From positions 1-64,000 of the forward strand of contig CAJNCI010000005.1 of assembly GCA_905221215.1 (NCBI GenBank): a stretch of 64,000 bases of DNA. The letters run 5' to 3'. This document shows, one piece after another, positions 24,871-34,700 of this stretch (positions are counted from its first letter, which is position 1; each line of letters starts with the position of its first letter). Under the pieces are notes generated by a model. That model saw only the letters and a list, made by a program, of their open reading frames with translations. It was not told the origin of the DNA and searched no databases. The stretch is from a bacterium. Its GTDB lineage: Bacteria; Bacillota; Bacilli; Lactobacillales; Streptococcaceae. A program made the translations under genes and the position numbers.

Positions 24871-25362
24871 ATGAGTATTGAAATGACCGTCAGTGAGATT
24901 GCAGAGGTTTTAGGATTATCTCGCCAAGCAATCAATAACCGTGTCAAAGAATTACCAGAAGAAGACACAGATAAAAATGACAAAGGGGTAACAGTCGTTA
25001 CCAGAAGTGGCTTGATTAAGCTAGAAGAAATCTATAAAAAAACGATTTTTGAAGATGAGCCTGTCAGTGAAGATGTCAAGCAACGTGAACTGATGGAGAT
25101 TCTAGTTGATGAGAAGAATGCAGAAATTCTTCGTCTCTATGAACAATTAAAAGCCAAGGATCGTCAGTTATCAGAAAAAGACGAGCAGATGCGTATCAAA
25201 GACCGTCAGATTGCTGAGAAAGACAAACAACTAGATCAGCAGCAACAATTGACCCTTCAAGCCATGAAGGATCAAGAAAATCTCAAGCTAGAGCTGGACC
25301 AAGCAAAAGAAGAAGTCCAATCCACTAAGAAAGGCTTTTTTGCTCGTTTATTTGGAGGATAA
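24871..25362 (+). CDS. rocS: RocS, chromosome segregation regulator
   Basis: A 163-residue protein. The N-terminal helix-turn-helix (VSEIAEVLGLSRQAINNRVK) is followed by a coiled coil of repeated KDRQLSEKD-like heptads (about residues 85-150) and a C-terminal amphipathic tail, KKGFFARLFGG, that can bind membrane. This matches RocS, which links nucleoid segregation to division and capsule control in pneumococcus. Placement next to mtnN agrees. Confidence 0.85.
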   Translation: MSIEMTVSEIAEVLGLSRQAINNRVKELPEEDTDKNDKGVTVVTRSGLIKLEEIYKKTIFEDEPVSEDVKQRELMEILVDEKNAEILRLYEQLKAKDRQLSEKDEQMRIKDRQIAEKDKQLDQQQQLTLQAMKDQENLKLELDQAKEEVQSTKKGFFARLFGG

Positions 25363-25366
25363 TCAA

Positions 25367-25405
25367 GGAGCTGTTTAGGTTACATGCTAACCTGATGGCT
25401 TCTTT
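25367..25405 (+). terminator. Terminator after rocS
   Basis: A bulged hairpin centred on AGGTTACATGCTAACCT, extended by GAGC/GGCTTC, with TTTTG downstream. Confidence 0.7.
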
Positions 25406-25460
25406 TGTTTCTAAATAGTATAGTTGCTCAAGTAAAATAACAGTATAGGAGAGGTATAGA

Positions 25461-26051
25461 ATGGAACGATTAGAAGAGTACATTGCTTTTGACTTAGAAT
25501 TTAATCAGCACGAAGGACAAACACACTTGATTCAAGTATCGGCTGTTCGTTTTAGAGATGGTCAGGAAATCGATGCCTATGATTCCTATGTTCATACCAG
25601 CGCCCCATTAAAAAGTTTTATCAATGGTTTGACTGGGATTACAGCTGAGACCTTAAAAGATGCTCCACCAGTGGAGAAAGTCATAGCAGAATTTCAAGAG
25701 TTTGTGGGTTCTTTGCCTATGGTAGGCTACAATGCTGCTAAAAGTGATTTGCCTATTCTAGCAGAGCATGGTTTAGACTACAGCCAGCAGTACAAGGTGG
25801 ATTTGTATGATGAAGCCTTTGAACGTCGGAGTTCTGATTTACATGGTATTGCCAATCTCAAATTGCAAACTGTTGCCTCATTTCTCGGATTTCAAGGTCA
25901 GTCCCATAATAGCTTGGAGGATGCTCGAATGACGGCGCGTGTTTACGAATCCTTCTTAGAGTCAGATCAAGCTAGAGAATTGTTAGAGACAGAAAGTAGC
26001 CTATCAAACAATCCTTTTGGTGGCTTGGACTTATCTCAATTATTTGACTAG
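25461..26051 (+). CDS. DEDDh-type 3'-5' exonuclease (DnaQ-like)
   Basis: A 196-residue protein with the exonuclease motifs ExoI (AFDLEFN, Asp and Glu), ExoII (MVGYNAAKSDLPIL) and ExoIII (HNSLEDARMTARVY, His and Asp). It is stand-alone rather than fused to a polymerase or helicase. The C-terminus NPFGGLDLSQLFD is an acidic tail. It lies two bases upstream of the GTG that precedes the next gene's start. Confidence 0.88.
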   Translation: MERLEEYIAFDLEFNQHEGQTHLIQVSAVRFRDGQEIDAYDSYVHTSAPLKSFINGLTGITAETLKDAPPVEKVIAEFQEFVGSLPMVGYNAAKSDLPILAEHGLDYSQQYKVDLYDEAFERRSSDLHGIANLKLQTVASFLGFQGQSHNSLEDARMTARVYESFLESDQARELLETESSLSNNPFGGLDLSQLFD

Positions 26052-26059
26052 GAGTGCCT

Positions 26060-27823
26060 ATGAAACCTGAAAAGCCTAAAAATCTAGGTTTTAGGAAAAT
26101 CTACTTTAATCTAGATAAAATTCTCTTTCTCTTTTTCTTGATATTTATGATGATTGAGTTTGTCTGGTTACCACTTAATTCTTGGATTGCTGGACTGTTG
26201 CTCCGTCAGACAGGTTATCTCTTTCTTTCCTACAATAATATTTTCGCTATTATAAAGGGTTCTCCCTTTGTTAGTCTTGCTTTATTTGTTCTGGTAATCG
26301 TTAATTTACTAATCGCCTACTACCAGATAGGACTTCTCTTTATCGGAGCTCGCCACCTCCTCTATCATGAAAAGAGGACCCTGCTGGAGTACAGTCGCAA
26401 GGTCTTTCGTCAGAGTTTCTTATTCATGAGACAAGTGACGATTTCCAAAATGGCCTTTATTTTCTTTTATGTCATGATGCTCTTTCCATTGATTCGAAAG
26501 ATTTTAAAGATTTATTACCTCAATAAAATCGTCATTCCGGAATTCATAGTAGCCTATGTAGAAGATAAGTATTGGTTGGTCGGTTTGATTGTTACTATTC
26601 TAGCCTTGCTGCTCTTTTACATTTCAATACGTTTGATGTTTGCCCTACCCCAGCTTTTGTTTGAGAAGAAAACAGTCAAAGAAGCAGTTAGATATAGTCT
26701 AGAGAAGACCAAAAGGCAATCTTGGTTTTATATTTGGAACTTGCTTTGGATTATCGTCAAAACGTATCTATTTTTCATTCTTCTCTTGATCCCAATCTTA
26801 GCAAGTCAGGCACTGATGGATGGAGTGACCCATAAGGAATCTCTTGTACTAGGAATTATCAATTTTGTCTTGATTAAGAATTTCCACTATATGGCCTTGA
26901 CCTATTTCCTTATTAAGTTTGTTTCCTTTTTGACAGGGGAAGAACTAGAAATCACACCAAGGAGAAAGAAAGACCACTGGATGAGATGGGGAGTGATGGG
27001 CTGTGCAGGCATCTTTTTCGCTCTTGAGGGGTATGTTTATTTAGAAGCTCCAGTTTCACATAAACCTTTAATTATCTCTCATCGCGGTGTTTCAGATAAA
27101 AATGGTGTCCAAAATACCGTCCAATCATTAGAGAGGACAGCTCAGCTAGAGCCAGACTTTGTTGAGACGGATGTTCAGGAAACAAAAGACGGCCAGTTTG
27201 TCATGATGCATGATGCCAATATCAAGAATTTGACAGGAGTTAATGCCAATCCTCAGGATTTAACCTTGGAAGAATTAACCAAACTCGATATTTCGGAAAA
27301 CGGCTATCATAGTAAGGTATCTAGTTTTGATGATTATCTCAACAAAGCCAATGAATTGCATCAGAAACTTCTTATTGAGATTAAAACTAGTCGAAAAGAT
27401 AGCCCAGATATGATGAAACGTTTTATGGACAAATATGGAGCCATCATTAAGCAGAATGGCCACCAGATGCAGTCCTTAGACTACCATGTGATTGACCAGG
27501 TGCTAGCCTATGATTCACAAATTCCAGTCTATTTCATCCTACCTTACAATAGTATCTTTCCAAGAACCAAAGCCACAGGTTACACCATGGAGTATTCAAC
27601 TTTAGATGAAAATTTTGTCAACAAGCTTTGGAATACCGATCAGAAATTGTACGTGTGGACCATCAATAGTTCAGAGTCCTTTGATAAATCTGTTCATTTG
27701 GGAGCAGATGGCATGATAACGGATGACTTGGAAATGATTCAAGACCAAGTAACCATTGCCCAAGAAGACCCAGAGTATACGGAATTGCTTTTCAAACAGG
27801 CCATGGAATTCTTTAATTTTTAG
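26060..27823 (+). CDS. Membrane-anchored glycerophosphodiester phosphodiesterase
   Basis: A 587-residue protein. The N-terminal half (about residues 15-335) has several membrane helices of the GDPD membrane-domain type; the C-terminal half is a catalytic GDPD barrel with ISHRGVSDKNG, ETDVQETKDGQF and the catalytic MMHD. It would hydrolyse glycerophosphodiesters derived from lipids or teichoic acids outside the membrane. The start ATG 26060 follows TAGGAG; GTG 26054 is less well placed. Confidence 0.88.
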   Translation: MKPEKPKNLGFRKIYFNLDKILFLFFLIFMMIEFVWLPLNSWIAGLLLRQTGYLFLSYNNIFAIIKGSPFVSLALFVLVIVNLLIAYYQIGLLFIGARHLLYHEKRTLLEYSRKVFRQSFLFMRQVTISKMAFIFFYVMMLFPLIRKILKIYYLNKIVIPEFIVAYVEDKYWLVGLIVTILALLLFYISIRLMFALPQLLFEKKTVKEAVRYSLEKTKRQSWFYIWNLLWIIVKTYLFFILLLIPILASQALMDGVTHKESLVLGIINFVLIKNFHYMALTYFLIKFVSFLTGEELEITPRRKKDHWMRWGVMGCAGIFFALEGYVYLEAPVSHKPLIISHRGVSDKNGVQNTVQSLERTAQLEPDFVETDVQETKDGQFVMMHDANIKNLTGVNANPQDLTLEELTKLDISENGYHSKVSSFDDYLNKANELHQKLLIEIKTSRKDSPDMMKRFMDKYGAIIKQNGHQMQSLDYHVIDQVLAYDSQIPVYFILPYNSIFPRTKATGYTMEYSTLDENFVNKLWNTDQKLYVWTINSSESFDKSVHLGADGMITDDLEMIQDQVTIAQEDPEYTELLFKQAMEFFNF

Positions 27824-27828
27824 TAAGC

Positions 27829-27852
27829 AAAAAGAGGAACAGTTGTTCCTCC
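27829..27852 (-). terminator. Terminator of ebfC
   Basis: On the minus strand, GAGGAAC pairs with GTTCCTC, followed by TTTTTGC. Confidence 0.82.
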
Positions 27853-27861
27853 CACGATAGG

Positions 27862-27889
27862 CAAGTATTCTCTTGAATACTTGTTTTTT
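27862..27889 (+). terminator. Terminator of the GDPD gene
   Basis: CAAGTATTC pairs with GAATACTTG around TCTT, followed by TTTTTT. Confidence 0.9.
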
Positions 27890-27896
27890 CTTTTAA

Positions 27897-28196
27897 TTAG
27901 AACGGCAATTTTCCAGCGAAAGCACCCAATTTTTTCTTGGTCGTTTCATCGATTTGTTCAAGAGCAGAGTTGATAGCCTGAACAGTCATATCTGAAAGAG
28001 TTTCAAGGTCTTCTGGGTCAACGACAGCTGGATTGAAATCAATGCTGGCAACTTTCTTATCTCCAGTTAAGGTCGCTTGAACAAGGTCTTGAGCAGATTT
28101 GCCAACAAATTGCATAGCAGCAAGTTCAGCTTGGCTTTGTTCCATTTGTTTTTGAAGTTTCTGTGCTTGACGCATCATGTTTTGCATGTTCATCAT
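27897..28196 (-). CDS. ebfC: Nucleoid-associated protein EbfC/YbaB
   Basis: A 99-residue YbaB/EbfC family DNA-binding protein, beginning [20 protein letters not shown]. It forms small dimers that bind DNA non-specifically and influence gene expression. Read leftwards with CGAAAGGAA upstream on the minus strand. A short copy of its first codons and leader occurs at 36250-36318. Confidence 0.92.
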   Translation of the reverse strand: MMNMQNMMRQAQKLQKQMEQSQAELAAMQFVGKSAQDLVQATLTGDKKVASIDFNPAVVDPEDLETLSDMTVQAINSALEQIDETTKKKLGAFAGKLPF

Positions 28197-28577
28197 AAGA
28201 TTTCTAAAATTCCTTTCGTATCAAGGGTTAATTCCCTTATGTTTTTTTAATAGTGAGTAGATTGTGTCTTGCAACTACTTTACTGTGTAGTTTAATAGTT
28301 CCAAGTACATACTACATTGTACCATTTTTTTGCACTATAGTCTTTCATTTATCTCATATATGAGAGTCAGATAAAGTTTATCACTAAGAAAAGATAAAGA
28401 ATAGGTTTAAGCGAGATTGCTTAAATGGAGCATATACCAATTGTCATCAAAATGTAAAAATTCTAAAAAATATCCGAAAATATGTTAAATTTTCAAAAAA
28501 GAGCTATAAACCTTATATTACAAGGTTTGTGCATATATATATATATATAATTTGTTTATTTGTAGGAGGAAAGCAGT
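28197..28577. other. AT-rich intergenic region between ebfC and the surface protein
   Basis: No gene seen. It holds the ebfC promoter region, a 7-bp hairpin at 28508-28528 (AAACCTT/AAGGTTT), and an alternating (AT)n tract at about 28533-28549. Confidence 0.6.
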
Positions 28578-28607
28578 TTGCAAAGAATATAATAAATTTG
28601 ATATAAT
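28578..28607 (+). promoter_or_regulatory. Candidate promoter of the giant surface protein
   Basis: TTGCAA, an 18-base spacer, TATAAT at 28602-28607. This leaves a 5' leader of about 140 bases. Other AT-rich -10-like sequences are nearby, so the assignment is tentative. Confidence 0.5.
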
Positions 28608-28755
28608 AGATTGAAAAACTATAAAAATATGAGACTTCTTATTCCTTGAAAGATAATAGGAGGTTCATTTTCCTGTTTTTTTAAAGAAGTAAACAAGTGT
28701 AGATTCACTATATGGTCTTGAGCTATTTAGAACAGGATAGAAAGAAAGGTAACAA

Positions 28756-31700
28756 ATGAAACAATTTAAATTTAATGAGCGCCAGCGTTTCTCTATTCGC
28801 AAATTTTCAATTGGTGCTGCATCTGTCTTATTAGGGTCAGTCTTTTTTGCAGTTAGTTCAGTTGAAGATGTACAAGCAGCTGAACAAAGTCAAAATGTAG
28901 TGAGTGTGAATGAGAATAAACAAACTCCTAATCCTCTTATGCCGAGCAACTCATCTACTACTGGAGTGTCTACTAAAGAAGCTAATACTTCAGTTTCTGC
29001 TGCAAATGTTGAGAATAAACCAGAAGGAGATGTGGTAGGAAGCTCAAAAGAAACTCAAGAGTCAGTGCCGGTTGTTTCAACTATTTCAGATTCAAATGAG
29101 AGAAAGTTAGCTTTATCAAAACTAATAGAAGAAATTGATGGGAAATTTACTAACGGGAAATATGCTTCTAAAACAGAAGAAAGTGTAAACAAATTAAAGG
29201 CAACTTTAGAAGAAGCAAGATCAGTTTTAAGTAATGCGACAACAGAAAGTGAATTAACACAAGCACACAGCAAATTAGTTACAGCAACAACGCAACTGAA
29301 AACAAAACCAGCAGAGAAAAAAGAAGCACCAGCAGTCGATACTACAAATGGGAAAGCTACTGTAGGTAAAAAAGCAACTAATACTGAAAAAGCATCAAAC
29401 TCTAACTCGATTGTCAACTCAGGTTCTAGAGATGAACGTCATGGGAAAGCATTGGATAGAAGTAATCCATTCCGTACGGATGCGGATACAGATCCTGCTG
29501 CGAACCAAACGTATACAGCTCCAGCTGAAAATGCCGATTTAAAGACTTTAGCAGATAAATTATTAGGATTAGGTGCTACAGTAGAAAATAATACGAAACT
29601 TGCTAATGAGATGAATACCTTAGGTGATAGTAAGCAAGTAGCAAAAGGTACTGTGAAGGAAATTCAAGAATTTGGTGGTTGGAAAGCAGTTGATGGAGGA
29701 GTTTTTGCCATTGCTAGAAGAACTGAAGAAGGAGTTTATCCTCTTGAAACTATCAATTCAACACTTGATGATACAGTTTGGTTACGAGAACAAGCATTTG
29801 ATAGAGACACGGAGTACACTTTATTACTTTCAAAGAGTAGAACGAGAGCTAATAGAGATGAAGTAGTTTTTGATGGTAGTACGTATCAACCAACAGGAGT
29901 TGGAGCCGGAATAACAAAGAATGTTGCTAGATATAAAGGGATAGAAAAAACATTTACAGCGTATTCAACTGCAGAGGGCTCAGATATAATTGTTAAATTT
30001 AAACCAGGATATGTTGGAGATAGTGATGGCTCTAAAGCGAATTATAAAGTCCAAGTTTATAGTATAACAGGCAATCAAGAGAGTTTAGTCTATGAAACGA
30101 CTTTTGATCCTTCTATCAATAAAAATGATACAAAATATATTGTAACTAAAGCAACAGATGGAACGAATAGAGAAAGAATTAAAATTTCTAATGCTTCAAG
30201 TAGTACTACTATAGATTCTGGAGTAGATAATACTACACGCCCAGGATTTATAGGGAAAAGAGAAGCAGAAAAATTAATGGCACGACCTGAGAATTTACCA
30301 AATGGTAAAGCAGGGACGTTTACTAGTAAACCTATTGCATTACCTCAAGGTGCTGATCACTATAAGGTTAGAATTAGTTTAGCAGATCAGAATCGTACAG
30401 GTATGAGTTATCAAGCATGGGATGAAAAATATTCAATTCCTGTTACAGGAGCGGATTTTTCAATCGCTCAAGATACAACTAAGGTAGCTAAATCTCTGTT
30501 ACAAAGAGTTTATGATAAATTATTGGAAACAGTTGATAAAGATAAAAGAGGAAAAACTCCTGAGACACAAGCAGCTTATCAAGCTCAACTGGATGCAATA
30601 AGAGAAGCATTGACACCAGGGAAGTATACTTCAACTAAAAACTATCAAGAACTATTAAAATTTGCTTTAGAAAAACAAGAGAAGTTAAAAGTTGATAAAT
30701 CGGCATTGACAACATCAAAAGGAGAACTAGATCAACTAGTAGATGACGATCCAACTCCAGGTAAAACACCTGAAACTGTTTCAGAATATAATATAGCTAA
30801 AAGTGCCGCAGAAGAAGAAGCTAGAAAAGCTAAATTGGTCATCGATGATGAACATGCAACTGTTGATCAAGTTGCTCAAGCCGTAGCAGATGTGAAAGCT
30901 AAAAGAGCTGAATTAAAAGCAGCAAGAGCACTTCTAGTAGTTGCAGCAACAGAAGCTCAAAAAACAAAACTACAAAATGATTCGAATGCACTAACAGAAG
31001 CAGATAAGACAGGTAAGACACCGAAGAGTATTAAAGCGTACGAAGATAAATATAAAGAATTAGAAGCAGCATTAACAGCTGCTAAAAATCAGGCTAGAGC
31101 AGTATTAGATAAAACAGAAAATGCTGGTAAAGTAGAAGCTACTGATGCTCAAATTGAAGTTGATAAAATCAAAGCTGAATTAGATAAAGCAGCTGCCTTA
31201 TTGAAAGAAAAAGGAAATACAACTGAATTAGAAAAAGCTAAGAATGATTTAAAAACATTAACTCAAGAAACAAATGTTACTGCAGGTAAAACACAAGCAA
31301 CAGCAGATAAGTATAATGCAGCTAAAGCAGCAGCCGAAGCAGCAGTAACAGCAGCCGAAGCAGTGATTAGTGATATAAATTCAACAACTGAAGACGTAGC
31401 AAATGCATTAGCTGAAATTAAAGTTAAGAAAGCTGCATTAGAAGCAGCAAAAGCAGTGTTAGTAGACAAAGTAACGCCAGAACAAAAATCAGCGTTAGGA
31501 CAAGTAGACACAGACTTAGCAGTATTAGGTGATGCGGACTTAGCAGGCAAAACAAAAGCAACAGCAGATGCTTATAAAGCAGAAACTGGAAAACTTACTG
31601 CAGCAATCGAAGAAGCTAAGAGAGAAGCAGCCGCAATCTTAGCGGATCCAGAAAACAAAACGCAAGCAGAAGCCGCACTAGTACAAGCGAAAATTGAAGC

Positions 31701-34700
31701 ATTAAAAGCTAAACTAGAAGCAGCAAAAGCAAAATTAGTCGCTAAAGCAGATACAACAGAGTTGGCAACAGCGAAAGCAGACTTAGATACAAAAGCAAAA
31801 GAAATAGTATCAACAGAAGGCAAGACAAAAGCTACAGTAGATGCTTATAACAACGCGAAAGCAGCAGCCGAAGCAGCAGTAACAGCAGCCGAAGCAGTAA
31901 TCAACGACGAAAACGTAACAGCAACAGCCGTAGCAGAAGCATTAGCAAACGTAAACGCTAAGAAAGCAGCATTAGAAGCAGCAAAAGCAGTGTTAGTAGA
32001 CAAAGTAACGCCAGAACAAAAGACAGCGTTAGGACAAGTAGACACAGACTTAGCAGTATTAGGTGATGCGGACTTAGCAGGCAAAACAAAAGCAACAGCA
32101 GATGCTTATAAAGCAGAAACTGGAAAACTTACTGCAGACATCGAAGCAGCTAAGAGAGAAGCAGCCGCAATCTTAGCGGATCCAGAAAACAAAACGCAAG
32201 CAGAAGCCGCACTAGTACAATCGAAAATTGAAGCATTAAAAGCTAAACTAGAAGCAGCAAAAGCAAAATTAGTCGCTAAAGCAGATACAACAGAGTTGGC
32301 AACAGCGAAAGCAGACTTAGATACAAAAGCAAAAGAAATAGTATCAACAGAAGGCAAGACAAAAGCTACAGTAGATGCTTATAACAACGCGAAAGTAGCA
32401 GCCGAAGCAGCAGTAACAGCAGCCGAAGCAGTAATTAACGACGAAAACGTAACAGCAACAGCCGTAGCAGAAGCATTAGCAAACGTAAACGCTAAGAAAG
32501 CAGCATTAGAAAAAGCCAAAGAAACGTTAGTAGACAAGATAACTCAAGATCAAAAAGATGATTTAGCAAATGCTGAAGAAAATCTTAAATTAGCAGATAC
32601 AACAGGTAAAACTAAAGATAGTATCAAAGCTTATAATGATGAAGTTGCAAAACTAAGCGATGAGTTAGCAGCAGCGAAACAAGCAGCTAAAGATTTAGTA
32701 GATAAAGGAGATAATGCTGGTGAGTTAGAAGCTTATAGAGTTCAAGCTAAGATCAATAAGTTGAAATCTAAACTAGCAGAAGCAGCGAAACTTCTTAAAG
32801 AGATCGATAAATCAGCAGCTAAGAAAGAAGTTGAAGAAGCTGCTAAAAATGCAACAGATGCTATTGTAGCTAATAATGATTTAACTCCTGAACAAAAAGA
32901 AGTAGCCAAAGCAAAATTCGCAGAAGAAGCGAATAAAGCAATTGCAGCGATTGACAAGGCTACAACAGAAGATGATGTTACAGCAGCAAAAAATGTAGGT
33001 AAATTTGCAATCGAAAAAGAAGCAGCCAAAGTAGCAATCGAAGCAGCAAAAGCGGCAAAAGAAAAAGAAATCGATGCCAACGATAAACTTTCTAACGATG
33101 AAAAACAAGCCGCTAAAGAAGAAGTTCAGAAAGTGGCGGATACAGCTAAGAAAGCAATTGATGCAGCAACAGATCAATCAGCAGTAGATAATGCAAAAAA
33201 TGCTGGAACAACAGCAGTGTCAGCAGTGAATCCAGTAGGGAAAGAAAAAGCATTAGATGCAATTCAAAAAGCAACAGAAGCTAAACTTGCAGAAATTGAT
33301 AAGAATGAAAAATTATCAGATAAAGAAAAAGACAAAGCTAAGGCAGAAGTTGCTAAAGCCGCTATTGATGCAGTGAACGCAATCATTGCAGCAGCAGATC
33401 AAACAGCAGTAGATAATGCAAAAAATGCTGGAACAACAGCAGTATCAGCAGTAAATCCAGTAGGAAAAGAAAAGGCATTAGCAGCAATCGATAAAGCATT
33501 AGCAGCAAAAGAAAAAGAAATTGATGCTAACGATAAACTTTCAGATGCTGAGAAAAAATCAGCAAAAGAAGCAGCTAAGAAAGCAGCAGAAGAAGCTAAG
33601 AAAGCAATTAATGCAGCAACAGATCAAGCCGCAGTAGATGCAAAACAAACTGAAGGAACAAAAGCGGTAGAAGCTGTAACTCCAGTTGGAAAAGAAAAAG
33701 CATTAGCGGCAATCGATAAAGCATTAGCAGCAAAAGAAAAAGAAATTGATGCTAACGATAAACTTTCAGATGCTGAGAAAAAATCAGCAAAAGAAGCAGC
33801 TAAGAAAGCAGCAGATGAAGCTAAGAAAGCAATTAATGCAGCAGCAGATCAATCCTCAGTAGATGTAAAACAAGCTGATGGAACAAAAGCAGTAGAAGCT
33901 GTAAATCCAGTAGGAAAAGAAAAAGCGAAAGCAGAAATCGAAGCAACAAAAGCAGCGAAAGAAAAAGCAATTGATTCAAATCCAGATTTAACAGATGCTC
34001 AAAAAGCAGAAGCTAAAGCGAAAATTGCAGAAGAAGCTAAAAAAGCAATTGATGCAATTGACAAAGCAAAAACAACAGAAGAAGTTGCATCAGCTAAAGA
34101 ATCAGGAAAACTAGCAATAGAAAAAGAAGCAGAGAAAGCGGAAATCGAAGCAGCAAAAGCAGCGAAAGAAAAAGCAATTGATGCAAGAACTGATTTGACT
34201 GATGATGAGAAAGCAAAAGCAAAAGCAAAAGTTGCAGAAGAAGCTAAGAAAGCAATCGAAGCAATCGAAAATGCTAAAACTCATAATGATGCGTCATCAA
34301 AAACTGAAACTGGTAAAGATGATATCAAGAAAATAAATCCAATCAGCGGTAAAGAAACAGCTAAAAAAGCAATAGATGAAGCCTTAGCAGCGAAAGAAAA
34401 AGCAATCGATGCAAGAACAGACTTATTACCAGAAGAAAAAGAAGCAGCTAAAAAAGCGGCAAGAAAAGAAGCCGAAGTAGCGAAAAATGCAATTGATAAG
34501 GCAACAACATCAGAAGATATCAATAAAGTGCTAGAAGATGGTAAAGAAAATATTGCGAAAATCAATCCAGTAGGTGCTAAAGAAGAAGCTAAGAAAGCTG
34601 TAGAAGAAGCATTGATGAATAAAGAAAAAGAAATTGATGCAAGAACAGACTTAACTCCTGAAGAAAAAGCTAAGGCGAAAGCATTGGCACGTGAAGAAGC

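Noticed and set aside
28533..28549. (AT)n tract as a phase-variable promoter spacer
   Set aside because: It lies about 30 bases upstream of the best -35, not between promoter elements; length variation there would not change the spacer.
31263..33177. Several open frames on the minus strand within the surface protein gene
   Set aside because: They are low-complexity complements of Ala/Lys/Glu-rich repeats, without ribosome binding sites.
31456..33913. Regular repeats that could suggest a CRISPR array
   Set aside because: Repeat units are 225 and 534 bp, in frame and coding, with no spacers.
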